Positions 1 through 7,068 are shown, counted from the first letter of the stretch. The stretch: 8,143 nt of DNA from JAKZSU01 sp047517485 (GCA_047517485.1 JAKZSU010000260.1:1-8143), one strand, 5' to 3'. The notes: generated from the letters alone by a model not told the origin. Numbers and translations: made by a program.

Positions 1-210
1 CTCGAGGTTCTCATCGAGCGCGAACAGCGTGTCGTAGACCATGTAGCCGTGATTGCGGGTGATGTACGCCGTGGTCCAGATCGGATCGATGTTTTTCAGA
101 TCCGCGTGCGGCACGATACGCAGGACCGAGTCGGCGGACGCTAGCGGCGATCCCCACAAGAGCGCAACGAAAACCGCCGCGATCGCGGTTTGAAACCATC
201 GTAAAGCCAT
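1..210 (-). CDS. ABC transporter solute-binding protein, family 5 (partial, N-terminus only)
   Basis: This is the first 70 codons of a gene that runs off the left edge. The protein opens with a Sec signal peptide: Arg at residue 4, a hydrophobic core at about 8-19, then SPLASA before a likely cleavage at A26/D27. The mature start (SVLRIVPHADLKNIDPIWT, followed by a tyrosine-rich stretch and YDTLFALDENLE) matches the opening of periplasmic family 5 (SBP_bac_5) binding proteins for peptides, opines or nickel. In that family the first beta strand and the 'DP.wt...' and 'v.dtLf..d' motifs are conserved. The start is supported by a purine-rich ribosome binding site (AAGGGAGAG) just upstream of the ATG. 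It should deliver a peptide-like ligand to an ABC permease encoded further left. The family call is fairly secure; the ligand is unknown because most of the protein is missing. Confidence 0.82.
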   Translation of the reverse strand, partial: MALRWFQTAIAAVFVALLWGSPLASADSVLRIVPHADLKNIDPIWTTAYITRNHGYMVYDTLFALDENLE

Positions 211-401
211 GACCACTCTCCCTTGTCCGATGCCGACTTTGGCCCGAATACATAGCAAATCGTCGCCGAATCCCAGAACAACCTGCAGCGTGTCATGTCC
301 CGCGCTGGTTGGAAATCGCCTTTCCATCGGGTATGACAGGCGCCCCGGTGGGTAGTCCAGGCTGTCTGCGGGATAATTTTCCCTTGCCCGCCGGCGGATT
401 C
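211..401. promoter_or_regulatory. Divergent intergenic region between binding-protein gene and MFS gene
   Basis: This 191-bp gap lies between the divergent starts of the binding-protein and MFS genes and must carry both promoters. The minus-strand ribosome binding site (AAGGGAGAG) lies within 20 bases of the binding-protein ATG. A plausible plus-strand sigma-70 promoter is listed separately. I saw no strong palindromic operator, no RNA gene and no convincing small ORF here. Confidence 0.5.
309..337 (+). promoter_or_regulatory. Candidate sigma-70 promoter for the MFS gene
   Basis: TTGGAA at 309-314 and TATGAC at 332-337 are separated by 17 bp, each matching 4 of 6 consensus positions. Transcription would begin near 344, giving a leader of about 58 nt before the ATG at 402. 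The match is modest, and by-eye promoter calls in GC-rich DNA are error-prone. If correct, it argues against a translation start as far upstream as the TTG at 309. Confidence 0.3.
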
Positions 402-1592
402 ATGCCCGTCCTCCTGTTCGTCGTCTTTATCGATTTGGTCGGATTTGGCATCGTCATTCCGTTGCTGCCGTTCTATGCCGAGCATTTTGGCGCGTCGCCG
501 GCGATCGTCACCTTGGTCTTGGCGAGCTACTCGGCGGCGCAATTCGCCACCGCTCCGTTCATGGGTCAGTTGAGCGATCGATTCGGCCGTCGCCGAATCA
601 TCCTGTTGAGCCTGATCGGCGGTGCCGCCGGCTACGCCTTGATGGCGTACGCTGACAGTTTGGCCATGCTGATCGCGGCGCGGGTGCTCGCCGGCGCCAT
701 GGCCGGCAATATCGCCGCCGCGCAGGCCTACATCGCCGACGTCACGACGCCGGAGAACCGCGCCCGCGGCATGGGCCTGTTCGGCGCCGCGTTCGGGTTG
801 GGATTTATCGCCGGGCCGTTCCTCGGCGGCACCTTGGCGGGCTATGGGCCGGATGCGGTGAACTTCACACTGCCGCCGCTCGCTGCCTCGGCGACCTCGA
901 TCCTCGCCGCCGGCTTGGCGCTCTTGTTCTTGAAAGAGCCGGTCCGCGAGACCGCCCGGCCCGAGGCCGGCGCGCCGGACCTCGGCCGCTGGTTCGGCCC
1001 GATCACCGCGGCGCTGGCGCGGCCCGGCTTGGCCGGGCTGGTTATCGTCTTCTTTCTCGTGGTCTTTGCGTTTTCCGGGCTCGAGACGACGTTCGCGCTG
1101 TGGGCGGAACGCCAGATGTCCTGGGGCCCCAGCGAAGTCGGCACCATGTTCGCCGGGGTCGGTGTCGTCGCCGTCATCGTTCAAGGCGGCTTGATCGGGC
1201 CGCTGACCCGCCGCCTCGGCGAGGATCGCGTCCTGCTCACCGGGGTTATCGGCCTGGCCGCGGGATTCGTATTATTGCCGACCGCCACCAATCTGGTCGC
1301 GGTGATGTTGGCGATGGCTCTGCTCGCGGCGGGCTTCAGTCTAGCCAATCCGTCGCTGAGCAGTCTGGTGTCGCGCAACGCCGATCAGGCGCGGCAAGGC
1401 GCGGCGCTGGGTGTCGCCCAATCGGCGGCGAGTCTCGCGCGGATATTCGGGCCGATCGCGGCCGGCATTCTGTTTACCGTCGGCGGGCGCGCGCTGCCCT
1501 ACTTCGCCAGTGCCGCGATCCTCATCGCCGTCGGCATCGCGCTGTGGCGGCGCGGCCGGCGCGGGGTATTCAGCAGCCAAAGAAATCGGTGA
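402..1592 (+). CDS. MFS transporter, TetA-like DHA1 drug:H+ antiporter family
   Basis: A 396-residue inner-membrane protein with about 12 hydrophobic segments, the usual size for DHA1 exporters. TM1 contains the motif FIDLVGFGIVIPLLPFY (residues 9-25), typical of the TetA/Bcr-like group. The loop between TM2 and TM3 carries MFS motif A, GQLSDRFGRRR (55-65). TM5 carries the antiporter motif C, GAAFGLGFIAGPFLGG (128-143). These motifs predict proton-driven efflux of a small hydrophobic compound; tetracycline or any other specific substrate cannot be inferred. I chose the ATG at 402 because it places the start directly before TM1, as in TetA homologues. The frame stays open upstream to a TTG at 309, but that would add 31 non-membrane residues. 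The ribosome binding site is weak (GGCGGA). The last 23 bp overlap the convergent hydrolase gene. Confidence 0.93.
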   Translation: MPVLLFVVFIDLVGFGIVIPLLPFYAEHFGASPAIVTLVLASYSAAQFATAPFMGQLSDRFGRRRIILLSLIGGAAGYALMAYADSLAMLIAARVLAGAMAGNIAAAQAYIADVTTPENRARGMGLFGAAFGLGFIAGPFLGGTLAGYGPDAVNFTLPPLAASATSILAAGLALLFLKEPVRETARPEAGAPDLGRWFGPITAALARPGLAGLVIVFFLVVFAFSGLETTFALWAERQMSWGPSEVGTMFAGVGVVAVIVQGGLIGPLTRRLGEDRVLLTGVIGLAAGFVLLPTATNLVAVMLAMALLAAGFSLANPSLSSLVSRNADQARQGAALGVAQSAASLARIFGPIAAGILFTVGGRALPYFASAAILIAVGIALWRRGRRGVFSSQRNR

Positions 1593-2574
1593 CCGTGCCG
1601 CCGCTGTCGGACGGCAACGGCGCCTGGCGATCCGCGACCCACGCCGCCACGTCGCGGTGCACCAGATCGGCCTGCAAGTCGCGCAGCAGCATGTGATAGC
1701 CGTCGCGATAGACCACCACCCGATGCGGCGCCGCGAGCGCGCACAGCATCGACACGGTCGGTTGGCGCGGAATGATCTCGTCGTGCGCGCCGTAGAGGAC
1801 CAGTAACCGCGAATCGATTTCCGGCGCGGCGGCGCGTGCCGCGTCCATCAGGTCGACCAGGCCGGCGATGGTATCGACCCGGGTTTCCTTGATCACCAGC
1901 GGATCGGCGCCGAGCGCGCGCAACATGGCGATATTGTCCGACGGCGTAATATCGAGACCGCGCCCGGTCAAGGTCAGCCACGGCATCGTGTGGCGCGTCA
2001 GCGACAACAGGGCGCGCTCGACAAACGACATGGTCTCCCGACCCCATACCGCGGGCGCGACCAGCACCGTTCCGGTGACCTCGGGCAAACGCCCTCGCGC
2101 CAAGGCCACCATCGCCACCGCGCCGCCCATGCTGATGCCGATGACATGGACCGGGATGTCTGGATGACGGGCGCGGATCGCCGCGACCGCTTCGGCGAGA
2201 TCATCGACCATGGCGTCGACCCCGGCCCACAAGCCCGGCGCGTCGCTGGCGCCGAAGCCGCGTTGGTCGAAGGCGTAGACCGCGAGACCTTCCGCGGTCC
2301 AGGTCGCCGCAGGGATGGCGAAGGCGTTGCCGTAATCGTTGAAACCATGCACGCCGACGATGACCGCGCGTGGCCGCCCGTCCGGCAGCCAGCGATGCAG
2401 CGCCAGGCGGGCGCCGTCGGCGGCGACGAACGCATCGTTCTCGACCACCGCGATCGCCACCCGGTCGCCGACCGGATACCAGCTCGATGCACAGCCGGCG
2501 AGCGCGGCGAGGGCCAGCGCCAGCGCGGCGTTTCGGACCGCGTGGCGGAAACGGTTTCGCTTTCGTCTCGACAT
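1570..2574 (-). CDS. Lipoprotein alpha/beta hydrolase, monoacylglycerol lipase-like (Hydrolase_4 / S33)
   Basis: A 334-residue serine hydrolase anchored as a lipoprotein. The N-terminus has a very basic n-region (residues 1-14), a hydrophobic Ala/Leu core and a lipobox LAGC ending at Cys28. Ala at +2 would allow sorting to the outer membrane under the E. coli Lol rule. The fold elements follow in order: HGF oxyanion motif at 76-78, DQRGFGAS at 103-110, nucleophile elbow GISMGG with Ser148, catalytic Asp265 in YGAHDE, and catalytic His294 in DGYHMLLRD. This pattern matches bacterial monoacylglycerol lipase / lysophospholipase-type enzymes that hydrolyse esters of lipids; the actual substrate is unknown. 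The gene overlaps the MFS gene tail-to-tail and starts only 44 bp from the divergent DUF4743/Nudix gene. The upstream AAGGTGAGGG is about 20 nt from the ATG, rather far for a ribosome binding site. The final residues are FFGC. Confidence 0.93.
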   Translation of the reverse strand: MSRRKRNRFRHAVRNAALALALAALAGCASSWYPVGDRVAIAVVENDAFVAADGARLALHRWLPDGRPRAVIVGVHGFNDYGNAFAIPAATWTAEGLAVYAFDQRGFGASDAPGLWAGVDAMVDDLAEAVAAIRARHPDIPVHVIGISMGGAVAMVALARGRLPEVTGTVLVAPAVWGRETMSFVERALLSLTRHTMPWLTLTGRGLDITPSDNIAMLRALGADPLVIKETRVDTIAGLVDLMDAARAAAPEIDSRLLVLYGAHDEIIPRQPTVSMLCALAAPHRVVVYRDGYHMLLRDLQADLVHRDVAAWVADRQAPLPSDSGGTVTDFFGC

Positions 2575-2618
2575 GGTTATGAAGACCCCGCCCTCACCTT
2601 TTTCGCGTTCTGATTTTC
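2575..2618. promoter_or_regulatory. Short divergent spacer between hydrolase and Nudix genes
   Basis: Only 44 bp separate the two divergent start codons, so the promoters must overlap each other or extend into the coding regions. I see no convincing -10/-35 pair or palindrome. A purine-rich run reading AAGGTGAGGG on the minus strand lies within it. Confidence 0.4.
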
Positions 2619-3461
2619 ATGAGCTTTCTCGACCGCATCGCCGAATGCAACCGCCATGATGCGGAACGCTATGTGCCGTTCCATATTGGCGCTGCCCAAG
2701 TCGGCGCGGTGCGCCGCGATCGATTGACGATGCTCGGCTCCTATCCGGAGTTCGCGATTAGGCCCGGCACGTCGGTCGCGCTCGCCGATTTTCTCACCGA
2801 GCCGGCCCTGCGGACGGCGGCCTTGAACAAGATCGTCCGGGTGATGTGTTCGCGCGGCATTTGCGATCCGTGGCGCGGCGAACCCTATCCCGTGGGCACC
2901 CGGTTTGGCGAAGTGTTGTGCGAAATCGAACGCGCCGGCGCCGAGTTTTTCGGCCTGACCGCGTACGGCGTTCATCTCACCGGCTACATTCGCGATTCCG
3001 GCGGGCTCAAGATCTGGGTGCCGCGGCGGACCGCCGACCGGCCGACCTATCCCGGCGAGCTCGACAATACCGTCGCCGGCGGCCAACCGTCGGACCTGAC
3101 AGTGTTCGATAATCTGGTCAAGGAGTGCGACGAGGAAGCCGGTATGCCGCGGTCCCTGGTCGAACAGGCGGTTCCGGTCGGGACGGTGAGTTATACGGTC
3201 GACGGTCGGGTTGGCCGCAAACATGAGATAATTTTCAACTACGACCTCGAATTGAGCGCCGATTTCGTGCCCGAGAACCGCGATGGAGAAGTCGAGAATT
3301 TCGAACTCTGGCCGGTCGAGCGGGCGATGGAAGTGGTCGCCAAAACTAGTGACTTCAAATTCAACTGCGCGCTGGTGCTGATCGATTTTTTCGTCCGTCA
3401 TGGGCTGATCGCGCCGGATCATCCCGACTATGTGCCGATTTGCCGCGGTCTCAACCGCTGA
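2619..3461 (+). CDS. DUF4743 + Nudix hydrolase (thiamine-pyrophosphokinase-associated type)
   Basis: A 280-residue two-domain protein. Residues 1 to about 115 form the DUF4743 region (MSFLDRIAECNRHD start), which in this family always precedes a Nudix domain. The Nudix domain follows with TAYGVHLTGYI at 114-124, IWVPRRTADRPTYPGELDN at 132-150, and the Nudix box at 154-176 ending KECDEEAGM. The box has Leu160 where the classical motif has Glu and Lys168 in place of Arg. From my knowledge of the family, both changes are normal in this subgroup, which includes yeast YJR142W and plant NUDT20/24. Those homologues remove phosphate from damaged (oxo/oxy) thiamine diphosphates, so a thiamine metabolite-repair role is a reasonable inference but untested here. 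The start matches the family N-terminus although no strong ribosome binding site is visible. The 3' end overlaps the convergent small Nudix gene by 11 bp. Confidence 0.93.
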   Translation: MSFLDRIAECNRHDAERYVPFHIGAAQVGAVRRDRLTMLGSYPEFAIRPGTSVALADFLTEPALRTAALNKIVRVMCSRGICDPWRGEPYPVGTRFGEVLCEIERAGAEFFGLTAYGVHLTGYIRDSGGLKIWVPRRTADRPTYPGELDNTVAGGQPSDLTVFDNLVKECDEEAGMPRSLVEQAVPVGTVSYTVDGRVGRKHEIIFNYDLELSADFVPENRDGEVENFELWPVERAMEVVAKTSDFKFNCALVLIDFFVRHGLIAPDHPDYVPICRGLNR

Positions 3462-3876
3462 TCCGGTCGGCCATTAAGGCCCGAGCCAGGGCGATTTTTT
3501 CCGGCTCCGCCATCTTGCCGCTGGCGACCGCGACAGCGGGATCCATGAAACTGATTTCCAGCGGTTCATGGTTGGGAACCAGCGGATCTCCGCCGCCGGC
3601 AACCGCGTAATAGAGTGGCGTGTAGTTCGCGTGGGTCCACGGGCTGAACAGCGTTCCCGGCCCGTGCAGCAACGCACCCGGAACCACGCTCAGGCCACAT
3701 TCCTCGGCGAATTCGCGAACCAACGCCTGCTCCGGCGACTCGCCGGGCTCGACCCCGCCGCCGGGAAATTTGAGGATCGCCCGACCCGCGACTTGTTCGG
3801 CGCTGATCAGCGGGCGGCCGTCGCGGATCAAAACGCCGTAGACGCGAAGATTCTCAGGACCCGTAGGTTCGCTCAC
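3451..3876 (-). CDS. Small Nudix hydrolase, canonical box
   Basis: A 141-residue single-domain Nudix protein. The Nudix box is complete at residues 40-62: GGVEPGE, seven residues, then REFAEECGL. It therefore keeps the catalytic metal-binding Glu residues (E55, E58, E59). The preceding KFPGG is the usual lead-in strand. The family hydrolyses nucleoside diphosphates linked to another moiety (ADP-ribose, ADP-sugars, modified dNTPs, CoA derivatives); nothing visible fixes the substrate. I chose a GTG start at 3876-3874 because it forms a GTGA overlap with the TGA stop of prpE. This suggests translational coupling in a two-gene operon, with no independent ribosome binding site needed. The 3' end overlaps the DUF4743 Nudix gene tail-to-tail by 11 bp. 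Confidence 0.92.
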   Translation of the reverse strand: MSEPTGPENLRVYGVLIRDGRPLISAEQVAGRAILKFPGGGVEPGESPEQALVREFAEECGLSVVPGALLHGPGTLFSPWTHANYTPLYYAVAGGGDPLVPNHEPLEISFMDPAVAVASGKMAEPEKIALARALMADRISG

Positions 3877-5771
3877 GCGCGCGGATATCCGACGGTCTTC
3901 AAATCGTCGGCGATTTCGTCGAAGATCACCGGATCATCGACGGTGGCGGGCATTTTCCACGCCGTCCCGTCGGCGATTTTCTTCATCGTGCCGCGCAAGA
4001 TTTTCCCCGACCGGGTCTTGGGCAGGCGCTTGACCGCCACCGCGACCTTGAACGCGGCGACCGGGCCGATGCCGTCGCGCACCATTTGCACGACATCGGC
4101 GACGATTTCCTCGGGCGGCCGGTTGACCCCCGCCTGCAGCACCACCATGCCGAGCGGCAATTCGCCCTTGAGCTGGTCGGCGACGCCGATCACCGCGCAC
4201 TCCGCGACATCGGCGTGACGCGCCAGGACTTCCTCCATCCCGCCGGTCGACAGACGGTGGCCGGCGACGTTGATGATGTCGTCGGTGCGCGACATGACGA
4301 AGACGTAGCCGTCGTCGTCGATATAACCGGCGTCGCCGGATTGGTAGTAACCGGGAAATTCCGTCAGGTACGAGTCGATATAACCTTGATCGTTATGCCA
4401 GAGCGTGGCGAGGCAGCTCGGCGGCAGCGGCAATTTGATCGCCAATGCGCCGGTCTTGCCGCGTGCGACCGGATTGCCGGAATCGTCGAGCACGTGCAAA
4501 TCATACCCCGGCACCGGGAAAGTCGCGGATCCCGGTTTGACCGCGACCAAGTCGAGACCGGCCATATCGGAGCAGATCGGCCACCCGGTTTCGGTTTGCC
4601 ACCAATGATCGATGACCGGCACGCCGAGTTGGGCTTCGGCCCATTCCAGGGTATCCGGATCGAGGCGCTCGCCGGCGAGAAACAGGTATTTGAACGCGCT
4701 CATGTCGTATTTCGCCATCAACTCGGCCTTCGGGTCGTCGCGGCGGATCGCGCGGAACGCGGTCGGCGCGGCGAACAGCACCTTGACCTTGTGCTCGGCG
4801 ATGACCCGCCAGAACGCCCCGGCGTCGGGGGTGCCGACCGGTTTGCCTTCGTAGAGCACCGTGGTGCAGCCGTGGAACAGCGGCGCGTAGACAATGTAGG
4901 AGTGGCCGACGATCCAACCGACGTCGCTGCCCGACCAGAAAACATCGCCAGGCTCGACATCGTAAATCGCCTTCATCGAATAGCTCAGCGCGACCAGGTG
5001 ACCGCCATTGTCGCGGACGATGCCCTTGGGTACGCCGGTGGTGCCCGAGGTGTAGAGAATGTAGAGCGGATCGGTTGCCGCCACCGGCACGCATGCGTGC
5101 GGCGCGGTATCCGCCACCGCGTCCGCCCAGCTGATGTCGCGGCCGGCGACCAGGTCGGCTTCGAGCTGCGGCCGCTGAAAAAGTATGCAGCGCGCCGGCT
5201 TATGCGTGGCGATATCGATCGCCTCGTCGAGTAATGGTTTGTAGGCAACCAGGCGGCCGGGCTCGATGCCGCAGCTCCCGGCGACCACCACCACCGGCTT
5301 GGCGTCGTCGATACGGATCGCCAATTCGTTCGCCGCGAAGCCGCCAAACACCACCGAATGCACCGCGCCGAGCCGGGCGGTGGCGAGCATCGCGATGACC
5401 GCTTGCGGCACCATCGGCATATAGATCAGCACCCGGTCGCCCTTGCGCACGCCTTGCGCGGCCAGCGCGCCGGCAAACACCGCGACCAAGTCGCGGAATT
5501 CGCGATAACTGAAATGGGTAATGGTATCGGTGACCGGGCTGTCGTAGAGCAGTGCCGCCTGATCGCCGCGGCCAGCCTCGACATGACGATCGAGCGCGTT
5601 GTAGCAGGTGTTCAGCTCGCCGCCCGGGAACCAGCGGTAGAACGGTGGATTGCTGTCGTCGAGAACCCGGTCCCAGCGCTTGGTCCAGTGAACCCGCTCG
5701 GCTTGTTCGCCCCAAAACCCTTCGGGATCGGCCAGCGCGCGCGTGGTCTCCTGCTTATATCGCCCAGTCAT
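3873..5771 (-). CDS. prpE: Propionyl-CoA synthetase (propionate-CoA ligase)
   Basis: A 632-residue acyl-adenylate-forming enzyme, close to the length of E. coli PrpE (628). It makes propionyl-CoA from propionate, ATP and CoA in the cytoplasm. Visible signatures are the phosphate-binding loop YTSGTTGVPKG (240-250), SGSDVGWIVGHSYIVYAPL (280-298), WWQTETGWP (390-398), SGDAGYIDDDGY (478-489) and DDIINVAGHRLSTGGMEE (497-514). Near the C-terminus, PKTRSGK ends in the catalytic Lys590, which is also the known acylation site in this family. GGFAANELAIRIDDAKP and the SGSDVGW form (ADVGW in acetyl-CoA synthetase) favour PrpE over Acs. The ATG at 5771 (MTGRYKQ) fits family starts and has AGAGGAACAAGG upstream; an in-frame ATG at 5840 would add 23 unlike residues. 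It is first in an operon with the coupled Nudix gene. No prpBCD or propionyl-CoA carboxylase genes are in the window. Confidence 0.95.
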   Translation of the reverse strand: MTGRYKQETTRALADPEGFWGEQAERVHWTKRWDRVLDDSNPPFYRWFPGGELNTCYNALDRHVEAGRGDQAALLYDSPVTDTITHFSYREFRDLVAVFAGALAAQGVRKGDRVLIYMPMVPQAVIAMLATARLGAVHSVVFGGFAANELAIRIDDAKPVVVVAGSCGIEPGRLVAYKPLLDEAIDIATHKPARCILFQRPQLEADLVAGRDISWADAVADTAPHACVPVAATDPLYILYTSGTTGVPKGIVRDNGGHLVALSYSMKAIYDVEPGDVFWSGSDVGWIVGHSYIVYAPLFHGCTTVLYEGKPVGTPDAGAFWRVIAEHKVKVLFAAPTAFRAIRRDDPKAELMAKYDMSAFKYLFLAGERLDPDTLEWAEAQLGVPVIDHWWQTETGWPICSDMAGLDLVAVKPGSATFPVPGYDLHVLDDSGNPVARGKTGALAIKLPLPPSCLATLWHNDQGYIDSYLTEFPGYYQSGDAGYIDDDGYVFVMSRTDDIINVAGHRLSTGGMEEVLARHADVAECAVIGVADQLKGELPLGMVVLQAGVNRPPEEIVADVVQMVRDGIGPVAAFKVAVAVKRLPKTRSGKILRGTMKKIADGTAWKMPATVDDPVIFDEIADDLKTVGYPRA

Positions 5772-5895
5772 GGTATCCGGCCTTGTTCCTCTGTTATGGC
5801 GTTGCCGCGGCATAGTGGCGCCGACGATGCGTTGCGGCAACCTGGTTTTGTGGCAAGCCTCTGTCGATCGCCGCCGAGCGTGCTAAATAGGTGGT
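5772..5895. promoter_or_regulatory. Divergent regulatory region with two palindromes between prpE and secreted-protein gene
   Basis: The 124-bp gap contains TGCCGCGGCA (5803-5812, a perfect palindrome) and GTTGCGGCAAC (5831-5841, 5-bp arms around a central G). GTTGCCGC at 5801-5808 is also the exact inverse of GCGGCAAC at 5834-5841. Such paired palindromes ahead of prpE could be operator sites or an mRNA leader stem for prpE. The GTTGC/GCAAC half-sites faintly resemble the TTTGC/GCAAA-type sites reported for short-chain fatty-acid regulators, but this is only a resemblance. The plus-strand start at 5896 has AGGTGG immediately before it, with unusually short spacing. Confidence 0.4.
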
Positions 5896-6873
5896 ATGAA
5901 AAAAGCAGCATTGCTCGCCGGGACATGCCTGTCGCTGGCGATCCTGATTAGCGGGCCGGGATCGGCTCAGGAATCGACACGATACGAGAGCTGGAACGAC
6001 GGCGCCGCGGGCTCGACCCAGGACATGGTCAAGGCGCTACGCGATCTGGTCGACGAGGCCGAGCAGGCGCGCGCCGCGGATCCGCGCTTTCTCGACGATC
6101 TCAAGGCGCTGGCGAACGCGTTTGACGACACCGCGCCGCTCGACCTGATCAGCGACGATTTCCGCGACGGCGATTATACCAGCGGTACCGAATGGACGGT
6201 GACCAGCGGCCGGTGGTGGGTGGAGAACGCGGTCGGCCTGCGCTCGGTGGTCGCCGCGCCGGCGGCCAGCCCGGTCGCCGCGACCGAGCCCGAACCCGAA
6301 CCGCCGCGCCGCTCGAGCGACGATTTGGCCGAGGCCATTCTCGGCGACCTTCTCGATAACCTGTCGGGTCGCAATAAAGATAGCTCGGGCGATAGCCAGC
6401 AGACGGCGCCGCCGCAACAACAGCCGCAGACCTCGGGCGCCGATGCGGTGCCGGCGGATGTACAAGTGGCGATCGGCGTCCCCAACGCGTTCTCGTTGCG
6501 CATGGAGATCACCTCGCGCGCCCGCTATGGCGAACTTCGCGTCGCCGCGTACCAAGTGTCGCCGCAAGACGGTTGGGGCTATCAGCTGGCCTATACCCCG
6601 GGCGGCCAGAGCGGGTTGCGGCTGATGCGCGTCGCCCGCGGCCAGCATGCGGTGATCGCCTATCACGACGGCAAGATCGATCTCGAGGACGGCCGGCTCC
6701 ACGTAATCGACTGGAACCGCTCGGTGGCCGGAGTAATGACGGTGGCGCTCGACGGCACCCAGCTGATCGAGGTGACCGACACCCGGCTGCGCGACCCGTT
6801 CGACGGGATCGCCTTCAGCAATCGCGGCGGCGACTACGCGGTGCGCGACATCAGCGTGAAGCGCGGGCGCTAG
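5896..6873 (+). CDS. Secreted protein of unknown function, probable concanavalin-like (LamG/DUF1080-type) fold
   Basis: A 325-residue protein I do not recognise by name. The N-terminus is a Sec signal peptide (MKKA, hydrophobic 5-18, cleavage likely GSA24/Q25), so the mature protein is periplasmic or extracellular. Residues 40-80 are acidic and probably helical. Residues 86-118 (DDFRDGDYTSGTEWTVTSGRWWVENA and on) look like the first strands of a jelly-roll carbohydrate-binding or glycosidase-like domain. Residues 196-323 read as the rest: a Tyr/Trp-containing middle, VALDGTQLIEV at 283-293 and FDGIAFSNRGGDYAVRDISV at 302-321, the classic LamG/DUF1080 end. Residues 119-190 interrupt the two halves with an Ala/Pro/Glu stretch, a short helix AEAILGDLLDNLSG (145-158) and a Gln/Pro-rich run. 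It may bind or process a sugar polymer; no catalytic residues can be assigned. The fold call is inference from strand patterns. Confidence 0.83.
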   Translation: MKKAALLAGTCLSLAILISGPGSAQESTRYESWNDGAAGSTQDMVKALRDLVDEAEQARAADPRFLDDLKALANAFDDTAPLDLISDDFRDGDYTSGTEWTVTSGRWWVENAVGLRSVVAAPAASPVAATEPEPEPPRRSSDDLAEAILGDLLDNLSGRNKDSSGDSQQTAPPQQQPQTSGADAVPADVQVAIGVPNAFSLRMEITSRARYGELRVAAYQVSPQDGWGYQLAYTPGGQSGLRLMRVARGQHAVIAYHDGKIDLEDGRLHVIDWNRSVAGVMTVALDGTQLIEVTDTRLRDPFDGIAFSNRGGDYAVRDISVKRGR

Positions 6874-6880
6874 ACTCTTT

Positions 6881-6911
6881 CATTCGCGATGAGCAATCCT
6901 CATCGTGAATG
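6881..6911. repeat. 13-bp stem-loop just after the secreted-protein stop codon
   Basis: CATTCGCGATGAG (6881-6893) and CTCATCGTGAATG (6899-6911) are inverse complements at 12 of 13 positions around a CAATC loop. The single mismatch becomes a G-U wobble in RNA, so the stem is effectively unbroken. It begins 8 nt after the TAG stop and is not followed by a T-run. It is therefore more likely an mRNA 3'-end stabiliser or part of a REP-like element than a classical terminator. Confidence 0.6.
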
Positions 6912-6914
6912 ATT

Positions 6915-6973
6915 GCGTTCAAGCGCCACGCGGGCTTTCCTCGCATAAGCTCGGGCGCGCGGTCGCGCTTGCC
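6915..6973. repeat. 59-bp intergenic direct repeat, copy 1
   Basis: This unit starts GCGTTCAAGCGCCACG and ends GCGCGGTCGCGCTTGCC. It is repeated without gaps 95 bp downstream at 7010-7068, with 7 substitutions in 59 positions. The last 25 positions are identical and very GC-rich. It follows the 13-bp stem-loop directly, so the stem-loop and repeat may belong to one interspersed element. Confidence 0.7.
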
Positions 6974-7009
6974 GGCCCGCGCATCGCGCAGTCCGGTTGA
7001 TTTTAAAGG

Positions 7010-7068
7010 GCGTTCAGGTGCCACGCAGGCTGGCCTCGCATCGGCTCGGGCGCGCGGTCGCGCTTGCC
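7010..7068. repeat. 59-bp intergenic direct repeat, copy 2
   Basis: Second copy of the unit at 6915-6973, 52/59 identical, beginning GCGTTCAGGTGCCACG. It lacks the 13-bp stem-loop that precedes copy 1 and instead runs into the palindrome at 7068-7087. The substitutions cluster in the first 34 bases, suggesting an older duplication whose 3' part is under stronger constraint or has been homogenised. Confidence 0.7.

Noticed and set aside
309..401. Upstream TTG start for the MFS gene
   Set aside because: It would add 31 Gly/Pro-containing residues before TM1, absent from the TetA-like family, and it coincides with the candidate -35 element.
141..1184. 347-codon open frame on the minus strand opposite the MFS gene
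   Set aside because: Its product is Arg/Gly/Gln/His-rich with no domain pattern, and it lies antisense to a clear MFS transporter and the divergent promoter. It is a GC-rich shadow frame.
4086..5234. 382-codon open frame on the plus strand opposite prpE
   Set aside because: The composition (Arg, Gly, Asp, His, Val runs) reflects the complementary strand of a high-GC coding gene, and the opposite strand encodes an unmistakable PrpE.
5772..5840. Upstream ATG start for prpE
   Set aside because: The extra 23 residues are basic and unlike the family N-terminus, and the ATG at 5771 has its own ribosome binding site. The extension also covers the paired palindromes.
6915..7068. Possible CRISPR array
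   Set aside because: There are only two repeat copies, they are 59 bp and only 88% identical, and no cas gene is nearby.
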